Shown here one piece after another: positions 1-8,320 of a DNA stretch of 64,000 nt. Source of the DNA: Salinisphaera sp. G21_0 (GTDB lineage Bacteria; Pseudomonadota; Gammaproteobacteria; Pseudomonadales; Endozoicomonadaceae); assembly GCF_017744115.1 (NCBI RefSeq), contig NZ_JAGHQW010000010.1, positions 1 through 64,000 of the forward strand. Direction: 5' to 3'. The position numbers and the translations under genes are program-made. The notes beneath the pieces were generated by a model, which was given only the letters and a program-made list of their open reading frames with translations, did not search any database and was not told the origin of the DNA. Within the stretch, counting starts at the first letter, position 1. Every line of letters starts with the position of its first letter.

Positions 1-57
1 AAAATTGGGCTTGTTTCATTGAAAGACTTATGGATCAGGTTTCACCATCATTGTTGA
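1..57 (+). CDS. C-terminal tail of a group II intron-encoded protein (partial)
   Basis: Frame 1 is open from the window edge to TGA at 55-57, reading KIGLVSLKDLWIRFHHHC. The stop lies directly at the start of the domain V hairpin, the usual position for the end of a bacterial intron-encoded reverse transcriptase/maturase. Only 18 residues are visible, so the assignment rests on position rather than on a domain. Confidence 0.35.
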   Translation, partial: KIGLVSLKDLWIRFHHHC

Positions 58-126
58 ACCGCCCGGTGCGGACCCGCATGCCGGGTGCTGTGGGGAGGGT
101 TGGAGAAAGACCAGCCCTTACCCGAT
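1..126 (+). mobile_element. 3' end of a group II intron (domains V and VI)
   Basis: A hairpin fits domain V: CCCGG (62-66) pairs with CCGGG (81-85), and TGCG (67-70) with CGCA (75-78). A second stem fits domain VI: AGGGTTGG (96-103) pairs with CCAGCCCT (111-118, one G-T wobble), followed by TACCCGAT, which matches the usual 3' end of bacterial group II introns. The intron boundary is placed near 126. The rest of the intron lies left of the window. From sequence alone I cannot say whether it is complete and mobile or a relic. Confidence 0.6.
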
Positions 127-438
127 TTCCCTTTATCAGTGCTGAAATCCATCCCGATAAATGGAGCTGAACCGCAGACTGCCAGAAAAGGGAACTAACA
201 ATATAACATCATAAATTGTGTTTGTAATAGTCCCCTTTAGGCTTTATCTGCTGATATATCAGGCTTTTTCAGGTTTTTTATGGTGGGGCATTGTGCATTG
301 AGCAACGTCTATGCTCACACACGCTGGTCAATAAGGTGCGACAGGTGACTTTTTATAGAGAGGAGGCTGTGGTTATTTTCAGCTGTATCAGCACAAAAGA
401 CTACAATTAAGACCTCTGGATATGGTGAGTAAACCTCC
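127..438. other. Intergenic stretch between the group II intron end and the CDF gene
   Basis: No convincing gene is seen. It contains a 12-bp palindrome CTGATATATCAG (251-262) followed by a T-rich run, a weak terminator candidate. The promoter of the downstream transporter should lie here, but no clear -35/-10 pair stands out. Confidence 0.4.
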
Positions 439-1305
439 ATGGACCAGCATGAAGACTATGATTCCGTTGGTGATGGAAAGCTGAGCCTTGCCCTGTTTAT
501 CAAGCTCTTCCTGAGTGGTGTTCAGGTCGTTGGGGGAGGTGTTGCCGGAAGCCTCTCCCTGATCGCAGACTCGCTGCATAACCTGGGTGATGCCTGTGCA
601 ATACTGGTTGCTGTCATTGCCAGGCGAATAGGTTGCAAGTCAGCAGATAAACGCATGACCTACGGATACAAAAGAGCAGATATTCTTGGAGCTTTAATAA
701 ACAGTGTATTTTTACTGGTGGTGGGGGGGTATCTGATCTTTGAGGCCGCAGGTAAGTTTTTCTACCCCAGGGAAGTTGATGGCTGGATTGTACTTTTGGT
801 TGCCGGTGTTGCCCTTCTGGTTAACATCACGACATCGCTGCTGACTTTCAAGGCTGGAGCCAGAAGCGATATCAATATCAATGCGGTATTTATTCACAGT
901 GCGTCCGATGCGGTTGCTTCTCTGGTAGTCATTGTAGCGGGTGTGCTGATCATCAACTACCAGCTCTATATTTTTGATGTGATAGCAACCGTCGGGATAT
1001 CTGTTTACGTGATCTTTAATGGCGCGATTCTGTTGAGGCGCTGCATTATTATTCTTATGCAGGGCGTTCCGGGCGGCATTGATATTGAACAGATCAGGGC
1101 GGCCCTGGAAAGCATTGAGGGGGTAAAAAGAGTAGGGCGCATGCACGTCTGGCAGCTGGATGATAAAAAGATCTTCTTTGAAGGCCGTATCCTGCTGAAT
1201 GGCGCGGAGCCTGAAACGATTAAACGAAAAATCCGGGTGGCGTTACGGCATCAGTTCTGCATTAATCATACGACTCTGGAAACAAAAAGCAGCCGTCGTA
1301 TATAA
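439..1305 (+). CDS. Cation diffusion facilitator (CDF) family metal efflux transporter
   Basis: Inner-membrane antiporter of the CDF family, which exports Zn2+ or related divalent cations in exchange for protons. The 288-residue length is normal for ZitB/CzcD-type members. Two metal-site motifs are visible: DSLHNLGD in the second membrane helix (D-x2-H-x3-D) and HSASD in the fifth (H-x3-D). About six hydrophobic segments precede a soluble C-terminal domain of roughly 85 residues. An in-frame stop lies just upstream of the ATG at 439, so this is the most upstream possible ATG; there is no strong Shine-Dalgarno. The His-rich loop of many Zn-specific members is absent, so the exact metal is not assigned. 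It is a stand-alone gene between the intron end and the coiled-coil/ankyrin array. Confidence 0.9.
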   Translation: MDQHEDYDSVGDGKLSLALFIKLFLSGVQVVGGGVAGSLSLIADSLHNLGDACAILVAVIARRIGCKSADKRMTYGYKRADILGALINSVFLLVVGGYLIFEAAGKFFYPREVDGWIVLLVAGVALLVNITTSLLTFKAGARSDININAVFIHSASDAVASLVVIVAGVLIINYQLYIFDVIATVGISVYVIFNGAILLRRCIIILMQGVPGGIDIEQIRAALESIEGVKRVGRMHVWQLDDKKIFFEGRILLNGAEPETIKRKIRVALRHQFCINHTTLETKSSRRI

Positions 1306-1341
1306 CATCAAAACCATGGCCTTTGGTGAGAAATTGTCACG

Positions 1342-1436
1342 AAATAATTAAATCGTCTAATCCGGGGTTTGAACTTTTTCATGTGGCAAAACTCTGAACT
1401 CCGATATTGAATCTTGGAGTCGAGGGGTAACTTGCT
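1342..1436 (+). promoter_or_regulatory. Conserved ~95-bp leader of CC1
   Basis: The block from an AATAATTAAA start to the ATG recurs at nearly constant length upstream of all five coiled-coil genes (1342, 8225, 12688, 14371, 16052). Shared features are TTTGAACTTT, TGTGGCAAAACTCTGAA and a purine-rich AGGGG-type ribosome site 10-12 nt before the start. It probably carries the promoter and leader of the family. No -10 box can be fixed by eye. Confidence 0.5.
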
Positions 1437-3890
1437 ATGAATATGCCATCAATTTCTGCTCAAAACACAGCTGTATCCCAACCTCAATTATATGGCGGCC
1501 ATCACGGCGAAAGTGCCCGCGCAGCCCCGGTAAAGTTTGATCGCTGGACCATCAGTTTAAGCGCGATTGACAGTTTCCTGCGGGGCAAGGGGCGTGAGGC
1601 GGTTGAGAATATCGCAGAGCGTATGTGCAGAAGGGCAGAGCACCAGCAAGGTACGAAATCCTTCAATTTGAGTAACCTGAAAAAAGATTTTGGTGTATTC
1701 GGGCTACCGGTGGATGACAGCCAGGGACGCAGCAAAGAGCAAAAGGTCAAGATCGTTACTGGCCTGATCCTCAGGCTCCAGACTGAGGCAAGCAGTGGTA
1801 GTCTGGATCGGCCCTTAGGGCAGAGTTTTTGCGGCCTGATCAAAAAATCAGAAAGCTCCATCGCTGAAGGGGTGCAGCAGTTGCTGGATGAAGTCAACGG
1901 CCATTTTGCCACAGAGCCGACCACAGGGACTAAAGAAGCATCCCATGCAGGTGATGGTAACAAAATTGTCGCTGAAGACCATGGCTCGCCAGAATTCAGT
2001 GGCCTTCCTGCCAGGCAACCCGACCTGGCTTATCAGCCTGTTAACCTGCCGTCATCGTCTTTTGCGATGGCTGATCCAGCACCAACGCCGTTAGCTCCAC
2101 CGCCCTCTTATGATGCCCTGTCAGCTGAGACTGGAACAAAGTTAGCGTATTTGAGTGCTCATATGGATCGATTGATGGCGGATCAGTGGGGGGATGATCA
2201 GATAACAGAGTGTCGAAATCAGATGCAGTGGATCAAGGGAGAACTGAACAATTTAAAACCGTTGGGGCTTCAACATTTTCCCGGAAAATTCAGAGAGGTC
2301 AGTAAGCAGTTTGAGGAGCTTCAGGTAAAGGATTTTCATCATCGTTTGGATGAGCTGGAAGTTAAGCTGGCAGGGGTCAACATGGGGAGCAGCAAGGATA
2401 TACAGTCAATTGAACGGGACATTGCACAGTTATCCAAACGCTTCGATGACTTTGAACTTGCCGGTTATGAAGAGCGTTCACGACTGGTAGAGCGCCAGAA
2501 AGCATTAAGTAACCAATTGGACGAAGTAAAAAGGCATTTAATGATTCACAATGATATTAAATCATTAGACACTGACCTTAAAGATTTCGAACACAGAGAC
2601 TTGCCTGATTCTGACCAAATCATCAAATTCTTTAATGATATAGAAGGCCGTTTAAGCAAAATAGGCACGATGATTGATAGCCTGCCTGCAAGATCTCAGC
2701 GAACTGAATTGTTAAAGAAAAAGAGTCAGCTCAGGAATTCATTAAATACCAGCAAAGCAACAGTTAAGCGGCAGAAGCTTGAGAACATAGAACAGTTAAT
2801 AAAAACTCAGGAACATAATAACGAGAAGGGTGCTGCCCTCAAGGAAGACATGCTGGAGCAAGCTGAAGATCAATTACATGATCTCAAAAGATTAATGAAC
2901 AGTTTGAAGATGGAGGAGCATGAGAGTGGGAGGTTACAGGTCCTGAAGGGCAGGCTGGCCAAGTTAAACCTGACCAATGTGGGTGAGCCGGTATCGCTAT
3001 CAAAAGCAAAATCTTCAAACACTGGCCTGGCAGGTGACATTATCGAAAATCTGGATGCTGCTGATGCTTTGATTACTGCTTCAGAAAAAGACCCGTACGG
3101 CTTTAATGAAGAGCGTGCATCGGAAGCAAAGGGGTATCTTGATAAGGCAATAGCTCAGTGTGGGAAAATACGTGACAACAAGGCTCAACTAAATGATTTA
3201 ACGGATACACACCGTGATTTGTGCCATAGGCTGCAGAAAATAGAAGAAAGAAAAGGAGAGATTGTTCAGGAGAAAGTAGAAAAACTCTTCGAAAAAGTGC
3301 GTAACGCTATAGACTTTTTCCGGGGTCGCCCAAAAGAAGAGATAAAAAAAGAGGTGGAAGAAATGAAGAATCTGTTTGATCAAGCAAGAAAGGAGCTTGA
3401 AGGATTGAGCGGCAGTAATTATGACACTATACGAAAAGGGCTTCGTGCTGATTTCAATGATTTGCAGGAACTGCTAAAACCATACAAGGATAATATAAGC
3501 GATAGTCAAAAAGCTACTGCTACAAACAGTGAAGATAAAAATAAGATAGATCTTCTAAAAAAAGAGTTTGATGATTACTGGAAAGAATATGGTCCCAGAG
3601 CTAAAGATCTGGAGGAACAGGTTCTGAAATGTGATGGTCCAGATCACCCTATTGAACAACGCAAAGGTAAAAAAATGGATCTTCTGAAATTTTATGAAGA
3701 GTCATTAGAAACAGCAAAAGCCCTTAGGTACAAAAAGCTCCCTGGCGTAATAGGTTGTGAAAAAGAGTGTCTGACTCTTACTGGAATTATTAACCATATG
3801 ACTACGCAGATAGAAGTTATGAAAAAAGGGATCGATCGGCTTGAGCAAGAAAAGGCCAAGGAAAAACGATCTGGTTGTATGCAATCCTGA
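1437..3890 (+). CDS. CC1: 817-aa coiled-coil protein with CaaX-like C-terminus
   Basis: Function unknown; longest member of a five-gene family. The N-terminal ~115 residues (MNMPSISAQ..., then FDRWTISLSAIDSFLRGK) are shared by all members. A Pro/Ser/Thr-rich linker follows, and from about residue 230 to the end the protein is almost entirely charged, heptad-like coiled coil. It has a central stretch of about 350 residues missing in CC2-CC4; part of it (from EIVQEKVEKLFEKV, near residue 605) reappears in CC5. The protein ends KEKRSGCMQS: a basic patch, then Cys-x-x-Ser, resembling a CaaX prenylation box. There is no signal peptide or membrane segment. Start ATG at 1437 follows GAGGGG. Family and context suggest a secreted host-targeted protein, an inference only. 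Confidence 0.8.
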   Translation: MNMPSISAQNTAVSQPQLYGGHHGESARAAPVKFDRWTISLSAIDSFLRGKGREAVENIAERMCRRAEHQQGTKSFNLSNLKKDFGVFGLPVDDSQGRSKEQKVKIVTGLILRLQTEASSGSLDRPLGQSFCGLIKKSESSIAEGVQQLLDEVNGHFATEPTTGTKEASHAGDGNKIVAEDHGSPEFSGLPARQPDLAYQPVNLPSSSFAMADPAPTPLAPPPSYDALSAETGTKLAYLSAHMDRLMADQWGDDQITECRNQMQWIKGELNNLKPLGLQHFPGKFREVSKQFEELQVKDFHHRLDELEVKLAGVNMGSSKDIQSIERDIAQLSKRFDDFELAGYEERSRLVERQKALSNQLDEVKRHLMIHNDIKSLDTDLKDFEHRDLPDSDQIIKFFNDIEGRLSKIGTMIDSLPARSQRTELLKKKSQLRNSLNTSKATVKRQKLENIEQLIKTQEHNNEKGAALKEDMLEQAEDQLHDLKRLMNSLKMEEHESGRLQVLKGRLAKLNLTNVGEPVSLSKAKSSNTGLAGDIIENLDAADALITASEKDPYGFNEERASEAKGYLDKAIAQCGKIRDNKAQLNDLTDTHRDLCHRLQKIEERKGEIVQEKVEKLFEKVRNAIDFFRGRPKEEIKKEVEEMKNLFDQARKELEGLSGSNYDTIRKGLRADFNDLQELLKPYKDNISDSQKATATNSEDKNKIDLLKKEFDDYWKEYGPRAKDLEEQVLKCDGPDHPIEQRKGKKMDLLKFYEESLETAKALRYKKLPGVIGCEKECLTLTGIINHMTTQIEVMKKGIDRLEQEKAKEKRSGCMQS

Positions 3891-3973
3891 ATTCAGTCCC
3901 TCATAATGTTTTGCTATGAGACTTGGTTTGTTTTACAAAAAATAGTACTCGGTTAAAATATGTGGATAGAGTA

Positions 3974-4001
3974 AAACCGGACTGAAAGTCTAGTCCGGTT
4001 T
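3974..4001 (+). terminator. Hairpin terminator after CC1
   Basis: AAACCGGACT (3974-3983) and AGTCCGGTTT (3992-4001) form a perfect 10-bp stem with an 8-nt loop, about 85 nt past the CC1 stop. The stem ends in T residues but no long U-run follows. The equivalent site after CC2 is degenerate. Confidence 0.5.
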
Positions 4002-4080
4002 CATACAACAAGTAATATGTTTTATCACAGTAAAATGCCATCTCGGTGAGCAGTCATTTTCAAGAAAAAAAGGCATCAGA

Positions 4081-4248
4081 CTAGGAGGCTGTCCGAGAAT
4101 AGCGCCCGTAGCGAGGATGGCAGAAAATTGAGGATAAAAAGTCGGAAATTTTTAGTGAATAGTGGTTCTATTTACTAAAAATTTCCGACTTTTTAGACCA
4201 ATTTGCTGACACCGCAGTAGGGCAGTCTATTCTCGGACAGCCTCCTAG
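4081..4248. mobile_element. MITE-like element with inverted ends and CTAG target duplication
   Basis: The ends are perfect inverted repeats (GGAGGCTGTCCGAGAAT... read inward from both sides; 21 bp if the flanking CTAG is included). It has no coding capacity. An inner near-perfect inverted repeat spans about 4136-4194. CTAG at 4081-4084 and at 4245-4248 fits a 4-bp target duplication, making the element proper 4085-4244 (160 bp). The homologous spacer between CC2 and Ank2 (around 9893-9908) lacks the element and aligns without a gap if the element plus one CTAG is removed. The parent transposase family is not determined. Confidence 0.8.
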
Positions 4249-4365
4249 AGGGTATGCAGCGCCGTCTTTGCTGTAATGAGCAGTGACCCGCGAAATCTTT
4301 CATACTTGAGTTTTAATACAAATATCCAACGACTATGGCCATAACTAAATCCATTGTGGCTTGCC

Positions 4366-6606
4366 ATGATACCAATGAATACATCACCTTACACTGCCCA
4401 ACAGGCCAGTCTTTCCGGTGCAGGCTATACCGCTCCATCTGACGTTAGAAGCCCTGTAAGGCCAGTAACCCCTCCTGTCATAAGCGGGTCCATTGAAAGG
4501 ATGGATTCGGGTGCAGGCCAATCGATCGTAACAAGAGATGCACGAAGGGCTTTACTTGAAGAGACTTTCAATCTGGTATTATATCAACATGGTGACACCG
4601 AAAGCACCATTCATCTCCCAGATAACAAGGACAAAAAGACACCCTGCCCATTAACACGAACAAGCAGAAAGCCCACCGCCAGCCCCCCTGTCGCTGTCCC
4701 CATCAATCATGCAGACCGGTCAAACCCGTTGAATGCCCCCCCGATAATGGCCGCCTGCCACTATAACCGGGTTTCCTTGTCAGACCACTTGCGTTGGGTA
4801 CCCCCCCTTTGTGTTGCTGCCGAGGAAGGGCGTGAGAAAGTCGTGGAGGAGCTACTAACTGCTCCAGGTAGACTGCCTGAGGATAAAAAGCCTTATGGGT
4901 CTATTATGGCTGTTTTAAATAGTGCCGACAGGTGGGGGAGGACCCCGCTCCACCTGGCTGTCTGGAGAGGGCATGGCAAGGTGGTGGCGCAGTTGCTAAA
5001 TGCTCTGGATAGGCTGCCGGAAACCGAAAGGTGTACAGCATTTCATGAGCTTTGGAATGCCAAAGATACTCATGGCAAGACCCCTTTCGAGAGTGCTATC
5101 GAAAAGGATGACTGGAACATTCTGAATTTGCGACTGAAATTTGCTTCGAAGCTACTGCACTTGGCTGCGAAAGAGGGCAGAATTGAGCACCTGAAACTGT
5201 TGTTGCTGAACTGCCCTGGCATTCGGGTGAATTCGAAGGATGACGATGGCTGTACGCCCTTGCACTTCGCTGTCAGAGGCTACAACGGCTTATATGGCGA
5301 CTACCTCTCATGCGTCAAAGAGTTACTGAGAGTCCCCGGTATTCGGGTCAATGAAAAGGATAACGATGGCTTTACACCCTTGCACTTCGCTGTCCATAAC
5401 TGCTATGGCTACGGCTTCTACAGCCGCGTCTTATGCGTCTTATTGTTACTGAGAGTTCCCGGTATTCGAGTCAATGAAAAGAACAATGATGGCTGTACGC
5501 CCCTGTACGCTGCTGCCTTTAACGGCCAAACTACCTGCGTCACAGAGTTACTAAATGCCTCCGGTATTCTGATCAATGAAAAGAATAACGATGGCAGGAC
5601 GCCCCTGTATGCTGCTGCCCTTAACGGCCAAGCTGAGTGCGTCAAAGAATTACTGAACGCTCCCGGTATTCTGGTCAATGAAAAGGATAATGATGGCAGG
5701 TCGCCCTTGTACGCTGCTGCCTTTAACGGCCAGGCTGAGTGCGTCAAAGAATTACTGAACGCTCCCGGTATTCTGGTCAATGAAAAGGATATTGCAGGCT
5801 TTACGCCATTCTGCGCTGCTGCCTACTACGGCCAAGATGAGTGCGTCAAGGAGTTACTGAACGCTCCCGGCATTCTGGCTACAGAAAAGAATAACGCCGG
5901 TTGGACACCTCTGTATTGCGCAGCCAGAAAAGGCTGGCCGACTTGCCTGAAATTGTTGATTGCTAACAAAGCAATAAAAATCACGCTTCTGGACGCTGCT
6001 CAAAACGGAGAAACCAAGGTTTTGGCTGATATATTACGCCCCCTGAATAGACTGAAAGAGCCTTCAAAGTCTGAGACCATTATGTTAGTTCTGAATGTGG
6101 CCGATCGGGATGGTAGGACTTTGTTGTGCCGGGCTGCACAATCCGGACACAAAAAAATTGTAGACTTGTTCCTTGATGCTCTGAATGGTCTTTCAGAAGA
6201 CAAAAAGGCTGAAGCTACAATTTCGGTGCTGAGTGCGGCAGACAGATTCGGCAGAACACCGTTTTATATGGCTGCTGCTTTTGGCCACGATAAGATTATT
6301 ACCGAGTTGCTGGCTGCTTGGCATAGACTGGAAGACGCAGAGTTACCGCTTTCTCTTTGGTGGGCAAAAACAGGGGTGGCAATCGCTGACTTGGTAAACA
6401 CTGCTGATCTGTTTGGGAAAACACCTGCCTCGCAAGCTCGCGCTCGCGGGCATTTCAATATCGTAAGGATTCTGACCAGAGCAGCTTTCCCATATCAAGT
6501 TTACACAGTTAAAAAGATCTCCTATCTCCTGGATGTAGAAAAGTGGATGAAACAGGGGGTACACAAACTGACCTCGAGCTTTTCAACGATGACCTTATGC
6601 GCCTGA
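4366..6606 (+). CDS. Ank1, 5' part: large ankyrin-repeat protein (frameshifted)
   Basis: Ankyrin-repeat scaffold protein, probably host-targeted by analogy with other bacterial ankyrin proteins. After a ~100-residue Pro/Ser/Thr-rich N-terminus come ankyrin units with GxTPLHxAxxxGH cores. The central block (about residues 270-530) is tandem 34-residue units such as NDGRTPLYAAALNGQ; flanking units are longer and carry LPETER-type insertions. The start is taken as ATG 4366 (MIPMNTSPYT), matching the Ank2 start MIAMNTPPYT; TTG 4354 is possible but less likely. The frame ends soon after a run of four A at 6539-6542. Ank2 reads continuously through the equivalent region, so this and 6543-8186 are one gene broken by about one missing base. 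It follows CC1 and the MITE. Confidence 0.8.
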   Translation: MIPMNTSPYTAQQASLSGAGYTAPSDVRSPVRPVTPPVISGSIERMDSGAGQSIVTRDARRALLEETFNLVLYQHGDTESTIHLPDNKDKKTPCPLTRTSRKPTASPPVAVPINHADRSNPLNAPPIMAACHYNRVSLSDHLRWVPPLCVAAEEGREKVVEELLTAPGRLPEDKKPYGSIMAVLNSADRWGRTPLHLAVWRGHGKVVAQLLNALDRLPETERCTAFHELWNAKDTHGKTPFESAIEKDDWNILNLRLKFASKLLHLAAKEGRIEHLKLLLLNCPGIRVNSKDDDGCTPLHFAVRGYNGLYGDYLSCVKELLRVPGIRVNEKDNDGFTPLHFAVHNCYGYGFYSRVLCVLLLLRVPGIRVNEKNNDGCTPLYAAAFNGQTTCVTELLNASGILINEKNNDGRTPLYAAALNGQAECVKELLNAPGILVNEKDNDGRSPLYAAAFNGQAECVKELLNAPGILVNEKDIAGFTPFCAAAYYGQDECVKELLNAPGILATEKNNAGWTPLYCAARKGWPTCLKLLIANKAIKITLLDAAQNGETKVLADILRPLNRLKEPSKSETIMLVLNVADRDGRTLLCRAAQSGHKKIVDLFLDALNGLSEDKKAEATISVLSAADRFGRTPFYMAAAFGHDKIITELLAAWHRLEDAELPLSLWWAKTGVAIADLVNTADLFGKTPASQARARGHFNIVRILTRAAFPYQVYTVKKISYLLDVEKWMKQGVHKLTSSFSTMTLCA
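5460..5960 (+). repeat. Tandem 102-bp ankyrin units within Ank1
   Basis: About five consecutive units of 102 bp (34 codons) with high DNA similarity, each centred on a GTCAATGAAAAG-type phrase followed by an A/T-rich codon pair and GATGGC. The similarity between neighbouring units shows recent repeat expansion or homogenisation. Boundaries are approximate. Confidence 0.7.
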
Positions 6607-8186
6607 ATACCTTGCCAGAAGCAGCGAGGCTGAATGCTGTAATGGCAGTGCTTCATCATGCCAGAGAAGACGAGCTATTGGAGCTGGATGTGTCTGGTCT
6701 GGAAAGTTACGACACGCTAGTGGTTAAGATACTGGCAACCATGAGATGGCTGCCAGAAACACCAGAACGCGTATCAAGGAATTATGCAATCCTCAGGCTT
6801 ATCGATTATATCTGTGAAGACGGTGAAACCGGGCCTTCCTATACCCGACTGGCCAGAATAGGGCAGGAGCGGATAGCAGAAGTACTGAATGCTTTCCCCA
6901 TTTTGAGTGCTGCCCGGAACGGGCAAACAGCCATTGTCGCCCGGATACTGAAAATTTTGGAGACCTGGCCTGAATCTGAACGATGTCAGGCAGTCACTAC
7001 AGTACTGACTATCTCCAACAAAAAAAGGCAAACAGCGTTCCACGTGGCTGCCCAGAGCGATCAACGGGAGGTTTTGGCGCAATTGCTGAATACCCTGGTC
7101 AGAATGGCGGAACCTGAAAGGACTGTTGCAATCCAGAAGGTGATGCATGCCGTAGACGCACATGGAGCAACACCGCTGTATTGGGCTGCTTTCAATGGGC
7201 ATCACGAGGTTGTGGGGCAATTGCTGAATACTCTGGACAGAATGACGGAACCTGAAAGGACTTATGCAATCCAGAAGGTGATGCATGGCGTGGACGACGC
7301 ACATGGAGCAACACCGCTGTATTGGGCTGCTTACAATGGGAATCACGAGGTTGTAGGGCAATTATTGAATGTTGTGGACAGGCTGCCAGAAAAAGACAGA
7401 CTAAAAGCCTTCACTACTATGGTGAATGCTGCCGACCAAAAAAGGGCCACCGCGCTTCATTGGGCTGCTTACAATGGGGATCATATGGCTGTGGCGCAAT
7501 TACTGAATGTTGTGGGCAGTCTGCCAGCAACAGACAAGCTTAAAGCTTTCACTACTTCGGTGAATGCCGCTGACCAAATAGGGGCTACTGCGCTTCATTG
7601 GGCAGTTTTCAGAGGTCAGTGCAGCGTTGTGAAGCAATTCCTGAATTTCCTTAATACTGCGAATAACTTCCCGGAAGCAGAAAAAATTCCTGCCTTCGCA
7701 GCAATGGTATGTGCGGTCGACACACTCAATAGAACGCCACTGTCCGCAGCTGTCGATAATGGCCAAGGGGAAATCGTGGATCAGCTGATTCAAGCCTTCC
7801 CACTCTTGGATGCTGTTCTGGGCGGGCATAGCCAAAGTGTGGAGCAGTTAATGCAAGTGTTAACAGCGTTACCGAGAGAGAAAAGGGGGGCTGCCATTAT
7901 GGCGGTGCTGAAGCAGGTCCGGCCAGAAGACGGAGCAACTCCGTTATATATTGCAGCAAGCCAGGGAAATACTGAGATAATGAAGCCGTTGTTGGACGCT
8001 GTCTCAACGCTCGTGGACGATGGAAACCGCAAAGAAGCCAGGGAAGTGCTGTACTCTGCCTGCACGGTCATAGAAGAGAATGGAACCCTGATGGCGATAA
8101 CCCCGCTCAGAATCGCTGCCATAAACCGTCATGATAAGGCTGTAAATTTGCTATTGAAGAAAATACGGGAGTTATTCATTACTTAA
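6543..8186 (+). CDS. Ank1, 3' part: continuation of the ankyrin-repeat protein
   Basis: Continuation of Ank1 in another frame, overlapping the 5' part by 64 nt. The frame can start at GTG 6543, but more probably it continues the upstream frame: one extra A in the 6539-6542 run would give ...DVEKVDET... . It carries further ankyrin units of the long type, with repeated motifs such as GATPLYWAAFNGHHEVVGQLLNTLDRM, and ends ...LLKKIRELFIT. The last ~45 residues (EVLYSAC...IRELFIT) form the tail that recurs as orphan fragments after CC3 and CC4. CC2 starts 134 bp downstream. Confidence 0.75.
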   Translation: MDETGGTQTDLELFNDDLMRLNTLPEAARLNAVMAVLHHAREDELLELDVSGLESYDTLVVKILATMRWLPETPERVSRNYAILRLIDYICEDGETGPSYTRLARIGQERIAEVLNAFPILSAARNGQTAIVARILKILETWPESERCQAVTTVLTISNKKRQTAFHVAAQSDQREVLAQLLNTLVRMAEPERTVAIQKVMHAVDAHGATPLYWAAFNGHHEVVGQLLNTLDRMTEPERTYAIQKVMHGVDDAHGATPLYWAAYNGNHEVVGQLLNVVDRLPEKDRLKAFTTMVNAADQKRATALHWAAYNGDHMAVAQLLNVVGSLPATDKLKAFTTSVNAADQIGATALHWAVFRGQCSVVKQFLNFLNTANNFPEAEKIPAFAAMVCAVDTLNRTPLSAAVDNGQGEIVDQLIQAFPLLDAVLGGHSQSVEQLMQVLTALPREKRGAAIMAVLKQVRPEDGATPLYIAASQGNTEIMKPLLDAVSTLVDDGNRKEAREVLYSACTVIEENGTLMAITPLRIAAINRHDKAVNLLLKKIRELFIT

Positions 8187-8224
8187 CAAATGTCGTTTAA
8201 AAAGCGGCTATCACCATCGTTTGT

Positions 8225-8320
8225 AAATAATTAAACCGTCTAACCCAATGTTTGAACTTTATCTTGTGGCAAAACTCTGAACTCTAATGTTGAACCATAG
8301 AGTCGAGGGGATAACTGGCT
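8225..8320 (+). promoter_or_regulatory. Conserved ~95-bp leader of CC2
   Basis: Second copy of the family leader, running from AAATAATTAAAC to the ATG at 8321. It has the same TTTGAACTTTATCTTGTGG core and an AGGGG ribosome site. Confidence 0.5.

Noticed and set aside
5460-5960. Regular 102-bp repeats considered as a CRISPR or satellite array
   Set aside because: They are in frame, code for 34-residue ankyrin units and have no spacer/repeat alternation.
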